From positions 496,001-560,000 of the forward strand of contig JAQJVL010000303.1 in the NCBI GenBank assembly GCA_035578905.1: a stretch of 64,000 bases of DNA, written 5' to 3'. Shown in pieces: positions 1 to 10,992 of this stretch. Position 1 is the first letter of the stretch; each line of letters opens with the position of its first letter. This stretch comes from Stictocephala bisonia (Eukaryota > Arthropoda > Insecta > Hemiptera > Membracidae). The notes beneath the pieces were generated by a model that was not told the DNA's origin, did no database searches, and worked only from the letters and a program-made list of their open reading frames with translations. The position numbers were made by a program, and so were the translations under genes.

Positions 1-159
1 GTAGAAGAATGGGTGACAAACGATCAGTTCAACAACACCAGAGCAGTGTGTAGTGCGCTAAGGGTGGGTAAGAAAAACGATTGGAGATCATCTAATATTG
101 ATTTAGACTACCGTTCATTTGGTGCAGTGTTTATAATTTATTTTTATTCTTGGATGTGA

Positions 160-310
160 CACGCCAACATAACTTTCTGTGTATTTTAAGGCGAATATGA
201 ATGAGTATGGAGGACCTGTTTAGTTAGGTTACTAATTGAGTTCGACTGTTCCACAGAAAGGGTTATTTATTAATAGCCCAATAGCCAGAACAATTTAATA
301 GCTGACAGCC
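160..310 (-). repeat. SINE-like dispersed repeat, copy 1
   Basis: The stretch shares the block 'gacacgccaacataactt' and the following 'ggcgaatatgaat...' and 'tattaatagcccaatagcc' segments with copies at 53460-54080, 54715-54990 and 63110-63450. The forward orientation, judged from the copy at 53770-54080, is the reverse strand here. Similarity is by eye and imperfect. The family looks like a SINE or other short nonautonomous element; no coding content. Confidence 0.55.
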
Positions 311-1620
311 CTTGCTTCGCTACGGAATGTTCTCTACGCTTACTTAACCTTATCTCTGTGGTTCTCTCAAAACCATCACGTCAATATAAAAGCTCAGCCT
401 GTTACCGTTCTCTAAGATAACAAAGTTCTTAAGTCTAGAAAACATTAAGCAGACCTTAAGAGGGGGGCGGTAAAAAAAAGGAGTGCAATAATTTCAAATT
501 AATAGAAATTACCTTAAATGTTTCACAATTAAAACCATATTATCCGAGCTTTTGTGTCATGATTATGTTTTTTTAACTCCTATTTTGAAATTAAATTAAT
601 GGCAATGTTACTTTTATGGAAAAAAAGTGCATCCCTTTGGAGCTGTGTCTACCCCTTAGGAAAGGAATCCTTTCTTGGTGTGTCTCTATGATACAAAAGC
701 TAACGAGTGAGTACGTCGTTTTTGCATTTTACATATTACAGATTTATGTTACTGCTGACGAAACAACATACTGGGCACGATTTCCTCTTTACTTCTATTA
801 TGGCATGGCACAGTACATAGGAGCATTTCCGAGAAAACCCATAAAAGCAAGTTAGTTTAGGAAGGCACATTAACAAATTCAATGTTATTTCGGCCATAAA
901 AGTGCTGACTCTATTGAGTTACATACCACCGCTCTATGTGGGTCAAGCACTGTACTGCAGGCTAATATTTCACCCAAACTTGGCTGGTGGCCACAAGATA
1001 TGTCGATTCTAGAAAACTCTTCTACCCCCTGGAAACTGGACCTTGACCTTCCTTCACCTTACTTACGTCACATTTAGCCGATTTTTCAAACTGACGATTA
1101 ATTAACTGAAATATAACAACTGCACATACTGAAGGTATTTTTATTCTCTCCTAATCAGAAATACTTTCTTTTATTATCCAACATCATTTGCCACGCACAC
1201 AAGAAAGTATAACAATATCAACTATTACAATAATTTTACAGGTTTTTAAAACTAAATAACTTTACTAGTAAGTTTATAAGTGCCTTATTAAGCAATCCGA
1301 TCCTTAATCATCCATCAACATATGATATACGATCATAAGATAATACAACATTTCTAGTTTTTTTCATGTGTTGCTGAGTTATAATTACTTAATAACTACT
1401 AAATATCACGATTAAAATCAGCCACTCAAATCAAATAAAATAGTGTTAAATCTTTTACTAAATAATATGCTATTCACAATAATCAAACAACGCAGACTGT
1501 AATTTCGATTTCAAAACGGCGGCTGTCTAAAAATGTCAAAGTCAAATTCAAAAAAACTAAAAATTTGACCCAAAAATATCAAAATACAATTTTTGTATAC
1601 TATAATATGTCAAATTCAAT
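311..1620. other. AT-rich intergenic DNA, nothing recognised
   Basis: No open frame with family resemblance and no clear repeat boundary. An open frame at 616-855 is short, of unbiased composition and resembles nothing I know, so I do not call it a gene. Confidence 0.5.
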
Positions 1621-1784
1621 GATATGCAAATTTTAAAGATCGGATAATAAACAACAGAGGAATATAATTTGTTGTACTGAAAGCATTGTGATTCCGGTAA
1701 AGAGTAACCAGATGACAATGATCTCAGTAACAAGAAATTAGTTTCCTCTGTTACTTATCATCCTATCTTTTAAATTGGCATATC
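1621..1784. repeat. Imperfect inverted repeat (about 42-bp arms)
   Basis: The left arm at 1621-1663 (starting gatatgcaaattttaaagat) is matched by the reverse complement of 1743-1784 (ending aaattggcatatc). Substitutions are scattered and the spacer is about 80 bp. This could be a small foldback element or the edge of a decayed MITE. No target duplication was identified. Confidence 0.6.
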
Positions 1785-1799
1785 TTTTAATTTGAATGA

Positions 1800-2095
1800 C
1801 ATAGTCTACAAATATTGTATCTTGACATTTTTTAATAAAATTTTGAAGTTTTTTTTATATTTAGCCACCATTTCAAAGCGGATAATTTTAGACATACAGC
1901 CTTTTTATATGAAATATGGCATTTCTAAAATCAACTTACAAACCAAAATTCAGTATTGTATGTTAAACGATTTTTGGGATGTTCAAATTTTTGTCAAAAA
2001 AAAAAAAAAAAACACACACACAGACAGAAAACTAATCGGGAAAAGACACATGTTACACGGTATTATTTTCTCGTATTGACCTAAAAAAACAATCG
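1800..2095 (+). repeat. Dispersed repeat tail shared with 22620-22840
   Basis: The order of blocks 'gccaccatttcaaa', a stretch of non-coding AT-rich DNA, a short (CA)n/'cagacagaaaact' block and a 'tattgacctaa' block recurs at 22620-22840, downstream of a mariner/Tc1-like transposase remnant. It is probably the 3' non-coding part of the same transposon family. The 95-codon open frame here is a product of low-complexity AT sequence and is not treated as a gene. Confidence 0.4.
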
Positions 2096-2384
2096 TGTGT
2101 AAAATATGCGACAGTTGGAAGTTGAAAACCATGTGGATTTACGAATACGAATTGGTCCGCGAGCTCACTTCGCGTGGTCTCCAGTGACCTTCACAGCTGA
2201 GTCAAATATTGTGCAGCAAGGTGTCTTTATTTTGTGAAATATTTACTTTAAATGGCAAACATTATCTCGTATAAGAAATCACCCTACGAATTTATATTTG
2301 CTTATTGTTAAATATTAGGCCTACTCGAATTTCACTTGACCAAACCAAAACACAGTCGAATCAAGTCACAAGAACTGATCCAGA

Positions 2385-4070
2385 TTGGAAGCCATGTGTA
2401 ACCACTGTAGTGTACTGCTTACACACGTCAAAGACGTATAGTTATCAGCACTGTAGGCCATCTAGAGAACATACCATTTGTTACTTGCACGAAACATTGC
2501 GGTTACCAGGTGTATCCTCTGTAGTGTTACTGCTTACACAAGTCAGAGGCGGATAGTTAACAGCACTGTAGGCCATCTAGAGAACGTACCGTTCGTTACT
2601 TGCACGTGACATTGCGGTTACCAGGTGTAACCACTGTAGTGTACTGCTTACACACGTCAAAGACGTATAGTTAACAGCACTGTAGGCCATCTAGAGAACA
2701 TACCGTTTGTTACTTGCACGTGACATTGCGGTTACCAGGTGTAACCACTGTAGTGTACTGCTTACACAAGTCAGAGGCGGATAGTTAACAGCACTGTAGG
2801 CCATCTAGAGAACGTACCGTTAGTTACTTGCACGTGACATTGCGGTTACCAGGTGTAACCACTGTAGTGTACTGCTTACACACGTCAAAGACGTATAGTT
2901 AACAGCACTGTAGGCCATCTAGAGAACGTACCGTTCGTTACTTGCACGTGACATTGCGGTTACCAGGTGTAACCACTGTAGTGTACTGCTTACACACGTC
3001 AAAGACGTATAGTTAACAGCACTGTAGGCCATCTATAGAACATACCGTTTGTTACTTGCACGAGACATTGCGGTTACCAGGTGTAACCACTGTAGTGTAC
3101 TGCTTACACACGTCAAAGACGTATAGTTAACAGCACTGTAGGCCATCTAGAGAACGTACCGTTCGTTACTTGCACGTGACATTGCGGTTACCAGGTGTAA
3201 CCACTGTAGTGTACTACTTACACACGTCAAAGGCGGATAGTTAACAGCACTATAGGCCATCTAGAGAACATACAGTTTGTTACTTGCACGAGACATTGCG
3301 GTTACCAGGTGTAACCACTGTAGTGTACTGCTTACACACGTCAAAGACGTATAGTTAACAGCACTGTAGGCCATCTAGAGAACATACCGTTTGTTACTTG
3401 CACGAGACATTGCGGTTACCAGGTGTAACCACTGTAGTGTACTGCTTACACAAGTCAGAGGCGGATAGTTAACAGCACTGTAGGCCATCTAGAGAACGTA
3501 CCGTTAGTTACTTGCACGTGACATTGCGGTTACCAGGTGTAACCACTGTAGTGTACTGCTTACACACGTCAAAGAAGTATAGTTAACAGCACTGTAGGCC
3601 ATCTAGAGAACGTACCGTTCGTTATTTGCACGTGACATTGCGGTTACCAGGTGTAACCACTGTAGTGTACTACTTACACACGTCAAAGGCGGATAGTTAA
3701 CAGCACTATAGGCCATCTAGAGAACATACCGTTTGTTACTTGCACGAGACATTGCGGTTACCAGGTGTAACCACGGTAGTGTACTGCTTACACACGTCAA
3801 AGACGTATAGTTAACAGCACTGGCAATCTAGAGAACGTACCGTTCGTTACTTGCACGAGACATTGCGGTTACCAGGTGTAACCACTGTAGTGTACTGCTT
3901 ACATACGTCAAAGACGTATAGTTAACAGCACTGTAGGCCATCTAGAGAACATACCGTTTGTTACTTGCACGAGACATTGCGGTTACCAGGTGTAACCACG
4001 GTAGTGTACTGCTTACACACGTCAGAGGCGGATAGGTAATAGCACTGTAGGCCATCTAGAGAACTTGCCC
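2385..4070. repeat. 114-bp satellite array, about 15 copies
   Basis: The block 'accactgtagtgtac' recurs at 2401, 2630, 2744 and 2858 and onward with a constant 114-bp spacing to about 4000. Most copies are highly similar and fall into recurring variants: 'cacacgtcaaagacg' versus 'cacaagtcagaggcgg', and 'acgtaccgttcg' versus 'acataccgtttg' or 'acgtaccgttag'. The variants recur in short runs, which suggests multi-unit duplication. The last unit degrades after about 4050. Open frames inside (2305-2556 plus, 3961-4146 minus) are repeat artefacts. Confidence 0.95.
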
Positions 4071-7000
4071 CTCGCTCACTGTCAGCGTGGCCTCCGATGC
4101 TATTTATACACCGACTTAGATGAGTTGGAGGTGGCGAAAAGACCAACCGTCGTTCTGTTTACATATCTCTGAATTTAAAATAGACAAGTGATTTAGTGTT
4201 CTTGCTGGAAATGGAACAAATTGTCAGTGTTTACATTTGTACATTATAGACTTCAACACACAAGTAGACGTATACTATGAGGCTTCCTCCAACACAAAAA
4301 CTACTGTGAATTTATATACTATAGAATAATACATAAACAAGCTATCAAATGCAGCATCCACAACACAGTCTCAACTATTTTGTTTTTCAATACTTGGCCG
4401 GAAGAGATAAAAGGACACTCAAGAGTTTGGAGAGGATCTCTGGACAGTCACGATACAACGGTTTACTATACTCAGAGTTTGGAGAAAATAAGCGGACATG
4501 ATAATAAAAGTGTACTCAAGAATTTAGAGAGGATCACTGGACAAACAAATTACAACAATTTACGATAGTAAAGAGTTTGGATCTAATAGGCTACTCGTGC
4601 GGGCAATATAAGGTGTCGTGCAAGATGGGGCACCGCCCTACAGAAACTGTTCCAAGAAAGTGGATAGATAGGTCGAGGAGGGCCTCAGGTTTGGCCTGCC
4701 TCGTACCATGTGACTTTCTTTGAGGTGGGACAAAGAGCTCGTTTACAATGAACAAAGCCAAAAACAATTCATGACAGAAATTCAAATTCAACATGTGTTT
4801 GAGAACATACCAAATATATACATCAGGAGAGCCGTGGAGGATGTCCAGAAGAGGTTACGGAAATTTATTGAAAATATTGGATGTTATGTTGAAATTTAAT
4901 TAATGATATACGTTTTTTGTGTAATGTTATGATACTAAAATTGTATTTATTATAAAAATACTTTAGTTTCACAATGAGTTTTTTATTAAATTTATTGGAA
5001 AAAAATCAGTCAGTTACTTTTCAGTTAAACTCTTGGTTTATTGGAGAATTGATTTAGTGAACGTTTTTCTGTGCCAGTAGTGTATATAAATTATTAATAT
5101 GTAGTATTAATAATTAGTAATGAATATTTATATATATATATTATTATTATTTTAATGTTATGTATATTTTTATGACATTAATGCTTTGTTGTAATTGGTT
5201 TTTATAGATATAACAAGGCATTGTTGAAATATATAATATAAATAGATAATAGATTGGAGGGTAAGACGCTACGACACTCCAGAGTTAGTAGTTGTTCACA
5301 CTCACAGCGTGTTTGCAAGAGTTCAGATACGATCTTTCGGCGGAAAATACAAAGTGATACTCAATAGTTTAGAGAGGATCTAAACTCTCTAATAAGCATT
5401 GTATGCAATGCTTATTATTTAACAAACAAAAACTTACTGCACTCACTAAGAAGATCTGTATCCTTTATTAACAAAAGAAATGTGGTAAACCATCATATTT
5501 GACGACACTTTGACCGAGAATCAATGCTCATAGGCTAATTTGGCGTACACAAATCGTTAGTGGAATTTTTCCTCGCTTTTCCGTGTAACTTTTTGTTCTG
5601 TTATTCCCGGGGCGAGATCTTGATTTTTGAACGTAACGGACAAAATTATGCATAAAGTAATAGCAATGAGCAAACAATGTTATTTTGTGATATAACCTGC
5701 AAGTTGTCAAAATATTTACTTTGATGTTTACTTTGTATAATTTACAAGAAGCTAAAACTCAGCCTTGTATATCAATCATTCTTGGAAGACGCTACAACTG
5801 TTGCAGACTGCGGATAGATACGTGTGATTGGTTCACGTCCCGCAATCAGGAAGAGGGTCACGTTCCATCTTTCGGCTGCGGCTAAAGAGTGGGGCGTCCA
5901 CACTGACCTGGATGGGATACGGCGTCATAAATGTTGATTTCCCTCATTGCTCAAAGGTTTGACGAAACTACGACTCGATGTCTTCATTGTTTAAATACAT
6001 CTCTGTGTCTGAAAATCTTGTGACTAGAATATTTTTTTAATGTTAGGGTCTGTCCGTATGTGTGCCTGTGCACTTCACTGAAGACCAAACAGATTGATAG
6101 ATTTTTATTAAATTTGGTATGTAGATGTATTTAGCCAATATCTCTAGACCAGATATTTTTTCACTTTTTAAATTTTAGTTTTTTTTTTTTACTTTTATAG
6201 GCAAAACACATACAAAAATGAGATATACTGAAAAACTGCTTTAACGATTGTGATTAAAATTTCGGGAAATATGTGAATTACAATTTAAAATATTTTAGTA
6301 AAAACCACATGTCTCTAACTCGACTAGTTTTTTTAGTTTTGACACAAAATCATATTTGGGGATCAAACTGGTAATTTTCAAAGTTTTTATTTTTTAGTGT
6401 TTAATAAGGGGCGTGTTTACATTAACAGCTTTGATCAGCCAGTTGTAGAAACATCTAAGTTATCACCCCAAAGAGAGGTTGAAGACGTAAAACCCACGGT
6501 AAATTGATTTTACCGAAGACAATTAATTTGAAGTCATGAAAATGTCGACGCTCTGTTTTTATATATTCTGGTAAGTAACGTTTACAAGGACATTCTTGAT
6601 GAAATGAACTGAGTGATGTCAAGTTGACCCGTACTTCGTCTACCTGACACGCCCAGCTGGCCGGAAACTAGAGTTCACTCCATCGCTATTTCTAGCCGTC
6701 TACATCAAGGCCGCATTCCTTCCTACTTACTCCGATTGAATCGTCACTCATCAACATACCAGTTCGATTGGCTTACAATCTAAAATTACCAGAGGGAGGG
6801 CGTTCTTCAGGGAAGTTTCGCACGTTCACAGTCACATTGTTCAATTCAAAATATATTAAATATTAATTTGATGTCAAGGGAGTTGTCAAACGTCCCTTAT
6901 TCAGTTTTCATACATTTTTTACAATGTAAATTTTAAAATATAATACTAAAACATGTACGGTATAAGTTTTAACATTTGCTAAAAAAAGATTTAAATTTAT

Positions 7001-7552
7001 ATTTTAATTACACATTATTTTTTTTAATAGATAATTATTGCAAAATTGTCTATCTTACTTTACAGTGTGTTACATACCAACCCATCCACTGAATCATAAG
7101 AAAATTTATATCAATAGAAAAGACGTTCCATAAATAATAATGAATTATTGGTCAATCGAGTGCCACTATAAATATCGAGAAAATGGTTCAAGTAAAAAAT
7201 TACATGGGCAAGTAATAATAGCAAAACCATATATATAAAGCTTTATGTTATTAGAGGGGGGAATGCAGAAAGTAACGGAATGCCGAGCGTCCGCATCTGT
7301 ATGATACTACAAACAAATAAAAAAAAACAACTTTTCGGGTGGTCATGAATTTCAAAGTTTGGACAAGCATTTAATTAAATGTTTCTGGATATAGGAAGTT
7401 ATATTCCACCTCTCCACCACACTATCAATTACAACACAAATGTGTGACCTCAGACACCAACTACTCCCAATTATTAACGTTTACTGGAAATATCCAACAC
7501 ATTTAAAATCATAAATGATTCAACGCCAACAAATAACATAGGTCATAACATA
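4071..7552. other. Intergenic DNA with minor repeats
   Basis: No gene is recognised. From 4400 to 4570, and again near 5350, a degenerate phrase of the type 'actcaagagtttggagaggatc' recurs, so there is a decayed short tandem repeat. A perfect hairpin lies at 5391-5416. The segment 6020-6420, with 'gtctgtccgtatgtgtg', a 'gaagaccaaacagattgatag' block and AT-rich DNA, has the look of a dispersed repeat tail similar in style to 28500-29050. Open frames of 60-67 codons at 4380, 4591 and 5528 resemble nothing. Confidence 0.45.
5391..5416. repeat. Perfect 11-bp hairpin
   Basis: AATAAGCATTG (5391-5401), loop TATG, then the exact reverse complement CAATGCTTATT (5406-5416). It stands next to a shorter complementary pair ('tttagagag' and 'ctctctaa'). 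No function is assigned. Confidence 0.6.
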
Positions 7553-7559
7553 GTATCAT

Positions 7560-7836
7560 CAATGAATACACACTCTATAAGAAGGACACTCCTTATACAG
7601 CAAATTCAGACCAACTTTTTTTCTGAGATTGCTGCTTTTCGCCTTAGCCGCTAGAGTTCTCCAGTCAATATTTTCCTGCCTTCTGTGCTAGGGAGATCTC
7701 GCAGAGGGTGCGAGAGAGAGAGCGCGCCTTCGGTGCGAGAGAGAGCGCTCGCCTTCGGTGCGAGAGAGAGCGCGTCGAGGGTACGAGAGAGAGAGGGAGC
7801 GAGGGTTGTGTGCGAAAGGAGAAAGTTTGCCTGGTG
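7560..7836 (+). repeat. Left terminal inverted repeat
   Basis: It pairs with 16569-16846 as reverse complement with only a few mismatches or indels. The inner part holds about three tandem copies of a 25-26 bp unit of the type 'ggtgcgagagagagcgc', making it unusually GA/GC-rich for this AT-rich window. Next to its inner edge is a 9-bp hairpin, GTCTGTATA (7837-7845) with TATACAGAC (7859-7867), that is not in the right arm. The 86-codon open frame at 7708-7968 is an artefact of the GA repeat. Confidence 0.9.
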
Positions 7837-8100
7837 GTCTGTATAAAAGAGCTTCCTCTATACAGACTCTGCTCTCGCTATCCCTCTGCCGCCGCGGTTT
7901 GGCCGAGATGCCACTTGCTTGAAAGACTCTCCACTACTTCATTGCCAAATGTTGAATTAACAATTTAAGATGTGATCGCTGGATGCCGAATTTTTTTCAT
8001 ATTTGCTTTGATAATCAAATTGTAGATCAACCTATGATAACCCAAAACTTCATAAGATGAATAAATTATTTTGGAACTGCTCCTAGAATTAACACTGTAC

Positions 8101-8200
8101 AAGCACTGTTGCTTTAACAATATTCAAGCACTGTTGCTTTAACAATATCCAAGCACTGTTGCTTTAACAGAATCCAAGGACTGTTGCTGTAATAAATGTA
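8101..8200. repeat. Four subterminal 25-bp tandem repeats
   Basis: Units beginning 'aagcactgttgctttaacaa' start at 8101, 8126 and 8151, and a diverged one at 8176. They lie about 270 bp inside the left inverted repeat. Subterminal repeats of DNA transposons can be transposase-binding sites, as known for P and hAT elements, but I see no matching inverted copies near the right end, so the role is speculative. Confidence 0.75.
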
Positions 8201-8587
8201 GTGTGATTATAAAAATTTAATCTGTGATTCAAGAATTGTTATATTAACCGAAAGAATATACTATCATACAAATAACTAACAAAAGTAAATGGGCAAACAT
8301 TTTAACGAATAACTATTGAAAAGTGATAGACTATTCAGAGATTTTAATAAATTAATTATAGAGATGTTATTGGAAAAAAAACAATGTAAATTTACTATAA
8401 AAAAATAAGTTTATTCAACAAAAATGAAAACGTACTTTATAGACGCCGAAAAAGTATTGCAAATGTTAACACAATTAACTATTTTCTATCTATGTTCGGT
8501 GACAATCAAAATTAAAAAAAAACAAAATTAAAACATTCAACTGACAAACATTATAACATACTCAGAATACCTACTAACTAAAATTAA

Positions 8588-9400
8588 ATTGCAGCATAAC
8601 CACTAACATATCACATTTACATCTAATTGTTTACGATATATGAAGTGGCACTTATGAATAACACATATATACACGAAAATTATAAACAAACGTAAACTAC
8701 AAAAACATTCAGTATATATAATTACTAAAAATAACATTGCAGCATAATTATATACATATTTTATTTACAGCTAATTATTCACAATATATGTTAAGTCTCA
8801 GTTATGAAATAAACATATATTTACACACACACACTTATTTACTAAGTTCAAACTGTACAAAAAAACATATATAAATACTAAATACTACATTGCAACATGA
8901 TCATATACATTTCTATTTACACCTAATTACATATAATTTATGTAAAATGACAGTTAAGACATATATAATTATCCCCACATTATTTACAAACTTCAAACTG
9001 TACAAATTATTCAGTAGACCTACTTATTAAAATTTACATCACCACATATTCTTATAATATATGTGCAAGGGGTTAGTTATGACAATTAATATATATACAT
9101 AAAAACACACACACACCCGGCAATTATTTACTTAAACTTTAAACTATACAAAACATTATTATATATCGTTAACATAATTACAACACATTACATCGCACCA
9201 TAATCACAGATTTTATTTACATAAAACAAATTTCGATACTAGGTCTCAGGTATGAAAAAATTATATATACATATATAACCTACACATAAATTATTTAAAC
9301 ATATACAAATTATATACAAAATATGTCAACTATGTAATATTGTAGACTAATGAAAAAAATACATCGCAGCAAAATAATATATATATTTTATTTACACTAT
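8588..9400. repeat. Degenerate tandem array of about 150-bp units
   Basis: The marker 'attgcagcat' or variants (attgcaacat, atcaccacat, atcgcaccat, atcgcagca) recurs at 8588, 8736, 8889, 9038, 9192 and 9363, spacings of 148, 153, 149, 154 and 171 bp. Between markers the same order recurs: a 'tttacacctaatt' block, a 'tcagttatga' block, (CA)n, then 'aacttcaaactgtaca'. The units are strongly diverged, so this array is much older than the terminal repeats around it. It lies just downstream of the P-like exon on the transcribed strand. Confidence 0.75.
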
Positions 9401-9508
9401 TAAATTATGTACAATCTAAACATGGTGTCAAGTAAGAAATAAAAGCATATTCAAGGATTAAGAAGAAAGTTAGCAGACATCCACAATGTTGGTTTTTTCA
9501 GTAGCCTG

Positions 9509-10603
9509 TCATACATGACAGAGTTTTTTAAGCTTCTTATTCAGTTTCACTTGATCACCCTCTGACACTCTCTTTACCCTTACGTTTAACAAAGCCTTGT
9601 CTCTAATGTCGTTCGATTTCCACTTTACACTGTAAAACATCTTACATCTCACTAACAGCTCTATCATAAACAACTTGTGTACTTTACACTCAATCAACCA
9701 CTGCGGATGAGTCTCTTCAGTGTGTAAGGTCAATTCTTTTACCAGTGTCTTGGCAACTTCAGTGCTGGCAATCACCTTAGGAAAAAGCTGGGCAAAGCAC
9801 AATGCTTGAGACTTTACAACGTTGTGTAGAAGATCCGAAGGCTTATTAAGTCTGGCTAATTCTCCGGTATGTCTGGTGAACGATTTCATTAGGATAAGAT
9901 ACTCACGGGGTATAAAAGAGAAGGAGTTTTCTTTCAGAAGAGTAGCCCTACACGTTTCACAGGAAAATTTCTCCACACATTTTTTCCCTAGCCAACCGGA
10001 TATGTAACATACAACACTATCTTCAAAGGCCGTTACTACGGATTTAACTTTGACTTTCACCTTATCAAAAACTTCAGTTGTAAACCCCGGAGTAATATTG
10101 TTTACATTTATCCATTTTTTTATAAGACTAAGGCAAGGCAGTATGAAACCCCTTCCTCTCATAAATTTGTACACGTTTGGTGCCTTGTAGTAGATTGACA
10201 GGGCCAGCTGCTTTTCTTCTTCAGTCCATTCCGATCGAGTTTGGTGTCGCAGTTGCATTGTGATGAATGTCAGTGGATCTCCAGATATGAATTTAGGTAA
10301 TTTGGAAATTACAGTCTTGATATCAAACATTGTAGTCCTCTTTTTTATGAAATAAATGCTGTTGGTTTTCTTTTTTAGAAGTGATTTTTGTCTAGTGATG
10401 GTTTGTTTCAACTTCTTCCTACGTGGTGTTAGTTCATTCAATTTGTCATCATTGTTTAGTTCAGATAGAGGTTTGAATTGATTGTTAAAATCCTGAAGCG
10501 TCTCTTCACTCCCTCCAACTTCATTGTATTGATCAGACTTTGTGGATTCTTCAAAACAATCAGATTCCACTTGAGGATCTTCATTTTCGCAGTTGTCTTC
10601 TTC
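9509..10603 (-). CDS. P-element/THAP9-like protein, 3' exon lacking the catalytic core
   Basis: This open frame of about 364 codons has no ATG near its start. It opens after TAA and probably begins at a splice acceptor (tttgatcag|GAA, first base 10603), so it is a downstream exon. Order of parts: an acidic linker; a basic, heptad-like stretch (near PRRKKLKQTITRQKSLLKK) as in the coiled coil after THAP; a helix-turn-helix of the P-transposase type (WTEEEKQLALSIYYKAPNVY, then a basic KFMRGRG loop and SLIKKWI). It then passes directly to the C-terminal P/THAP9 domain (VVCYISGWLGKKC, CETC). The RNase H-like catalytic region and its GTP-binding insertion, several hundred residues in full-length relatives, are absent between 'KVKVKVKS' and 'VVTAFEDS'. 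Such a product could still bind DNA and dimerise, as the Drosophila KP repressor does; that is inference. A spliced catalytic exon elsewhere in the element was not found. Confidence 0.75.
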   Translation of the reverse strand, partial: EEDNCENEDPQVESDCFEESTKSDQYNEVGGSEETLQDFNNQFKPLSELNNDDKLNELTPRRKKLKQTITRQKSLLKKKTNSIYFIKKRTTMFDIKTVISKLPKFISGDPLTFITMQLRHQTRSEWTEEEKQLALSIYYKAPNVYKFMRGRGFILPCLSLIKKWINVNNITPGFTTEVFDKVKVKVKSVVTAFEDSVVCYISGWLGKKCVEKFSCETCRATLLKENSFSFIPREYLILMKSFTRHTGELARLNKPSDLLHNVVKSQALCFAQLFPKVIASTEVAKTLVKELTLHTEETHPQWLIECKVHKLFMIELLVRCKMFYSVKWKSNDIRDKALLNVRVKRVSEGDQVKLNKKLKKLCHV

Positions 10604-10992
10604 CTGATCAAACCAAGGAATACATTAATAATAACTGTAGTTTAATTAAGCTAGTGTTTGACGAATGCAAGAAAAGATTTTTCGAACTTAAATAACACTG
10701 CACAACAAAAAAATATTTTTTCAATGTTTCCTACACTAAATTAGTCAATTTCTACTAATTTTGGGGTGATAAAAACGAAAATAACAATGAAACATTTTTG
10801 TTTGCTCTGGTTTTTGAGATACACAGTACTTAATCTTAAAGAGTAGTTATACTATACGTGAAAAGTGAAAGTACATGAAACAATATTGTTATGTTTCTTT
10901 TAGAATATTGTAAGTACAAAATTGATAAAAAAAACAATATTCTTAGTGTTTTGACAAATAAAAGAAGTTTTTACCACCAAATTTCAATTAAG
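10604..10992 (-). other. Spacer between the two minus-strand coding regions
   Basis: This is AT-rich DNA between the 3' end of the 565-codon gene and the acceptor of the P-like exon. No catalytic P-transposase segment is seen in any frame. If both belong to one transcript it is intronic; if the 565-codon gene is a nested insertion, its left end should lie here, but I could not identify an inverted repeat or target duplication. Confidence 0.4.

Noticed and set aside
2305..4146. CRISPR-like array or repeat protein in the 114-bp array
   Set aside because: There is no repeat-spacer alternation: whole units are similar. Frames inside are short and the genome is eukaryotic; it is a satellite.
7708..7968. 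86-codon Arg/Glu-rich frame in the left terminal repeat, and its counterparts at 16444-16740
   Set aside because: They come from the GA/CT tandem repeat of the inverted repeats; both strands and both copies give such frames.
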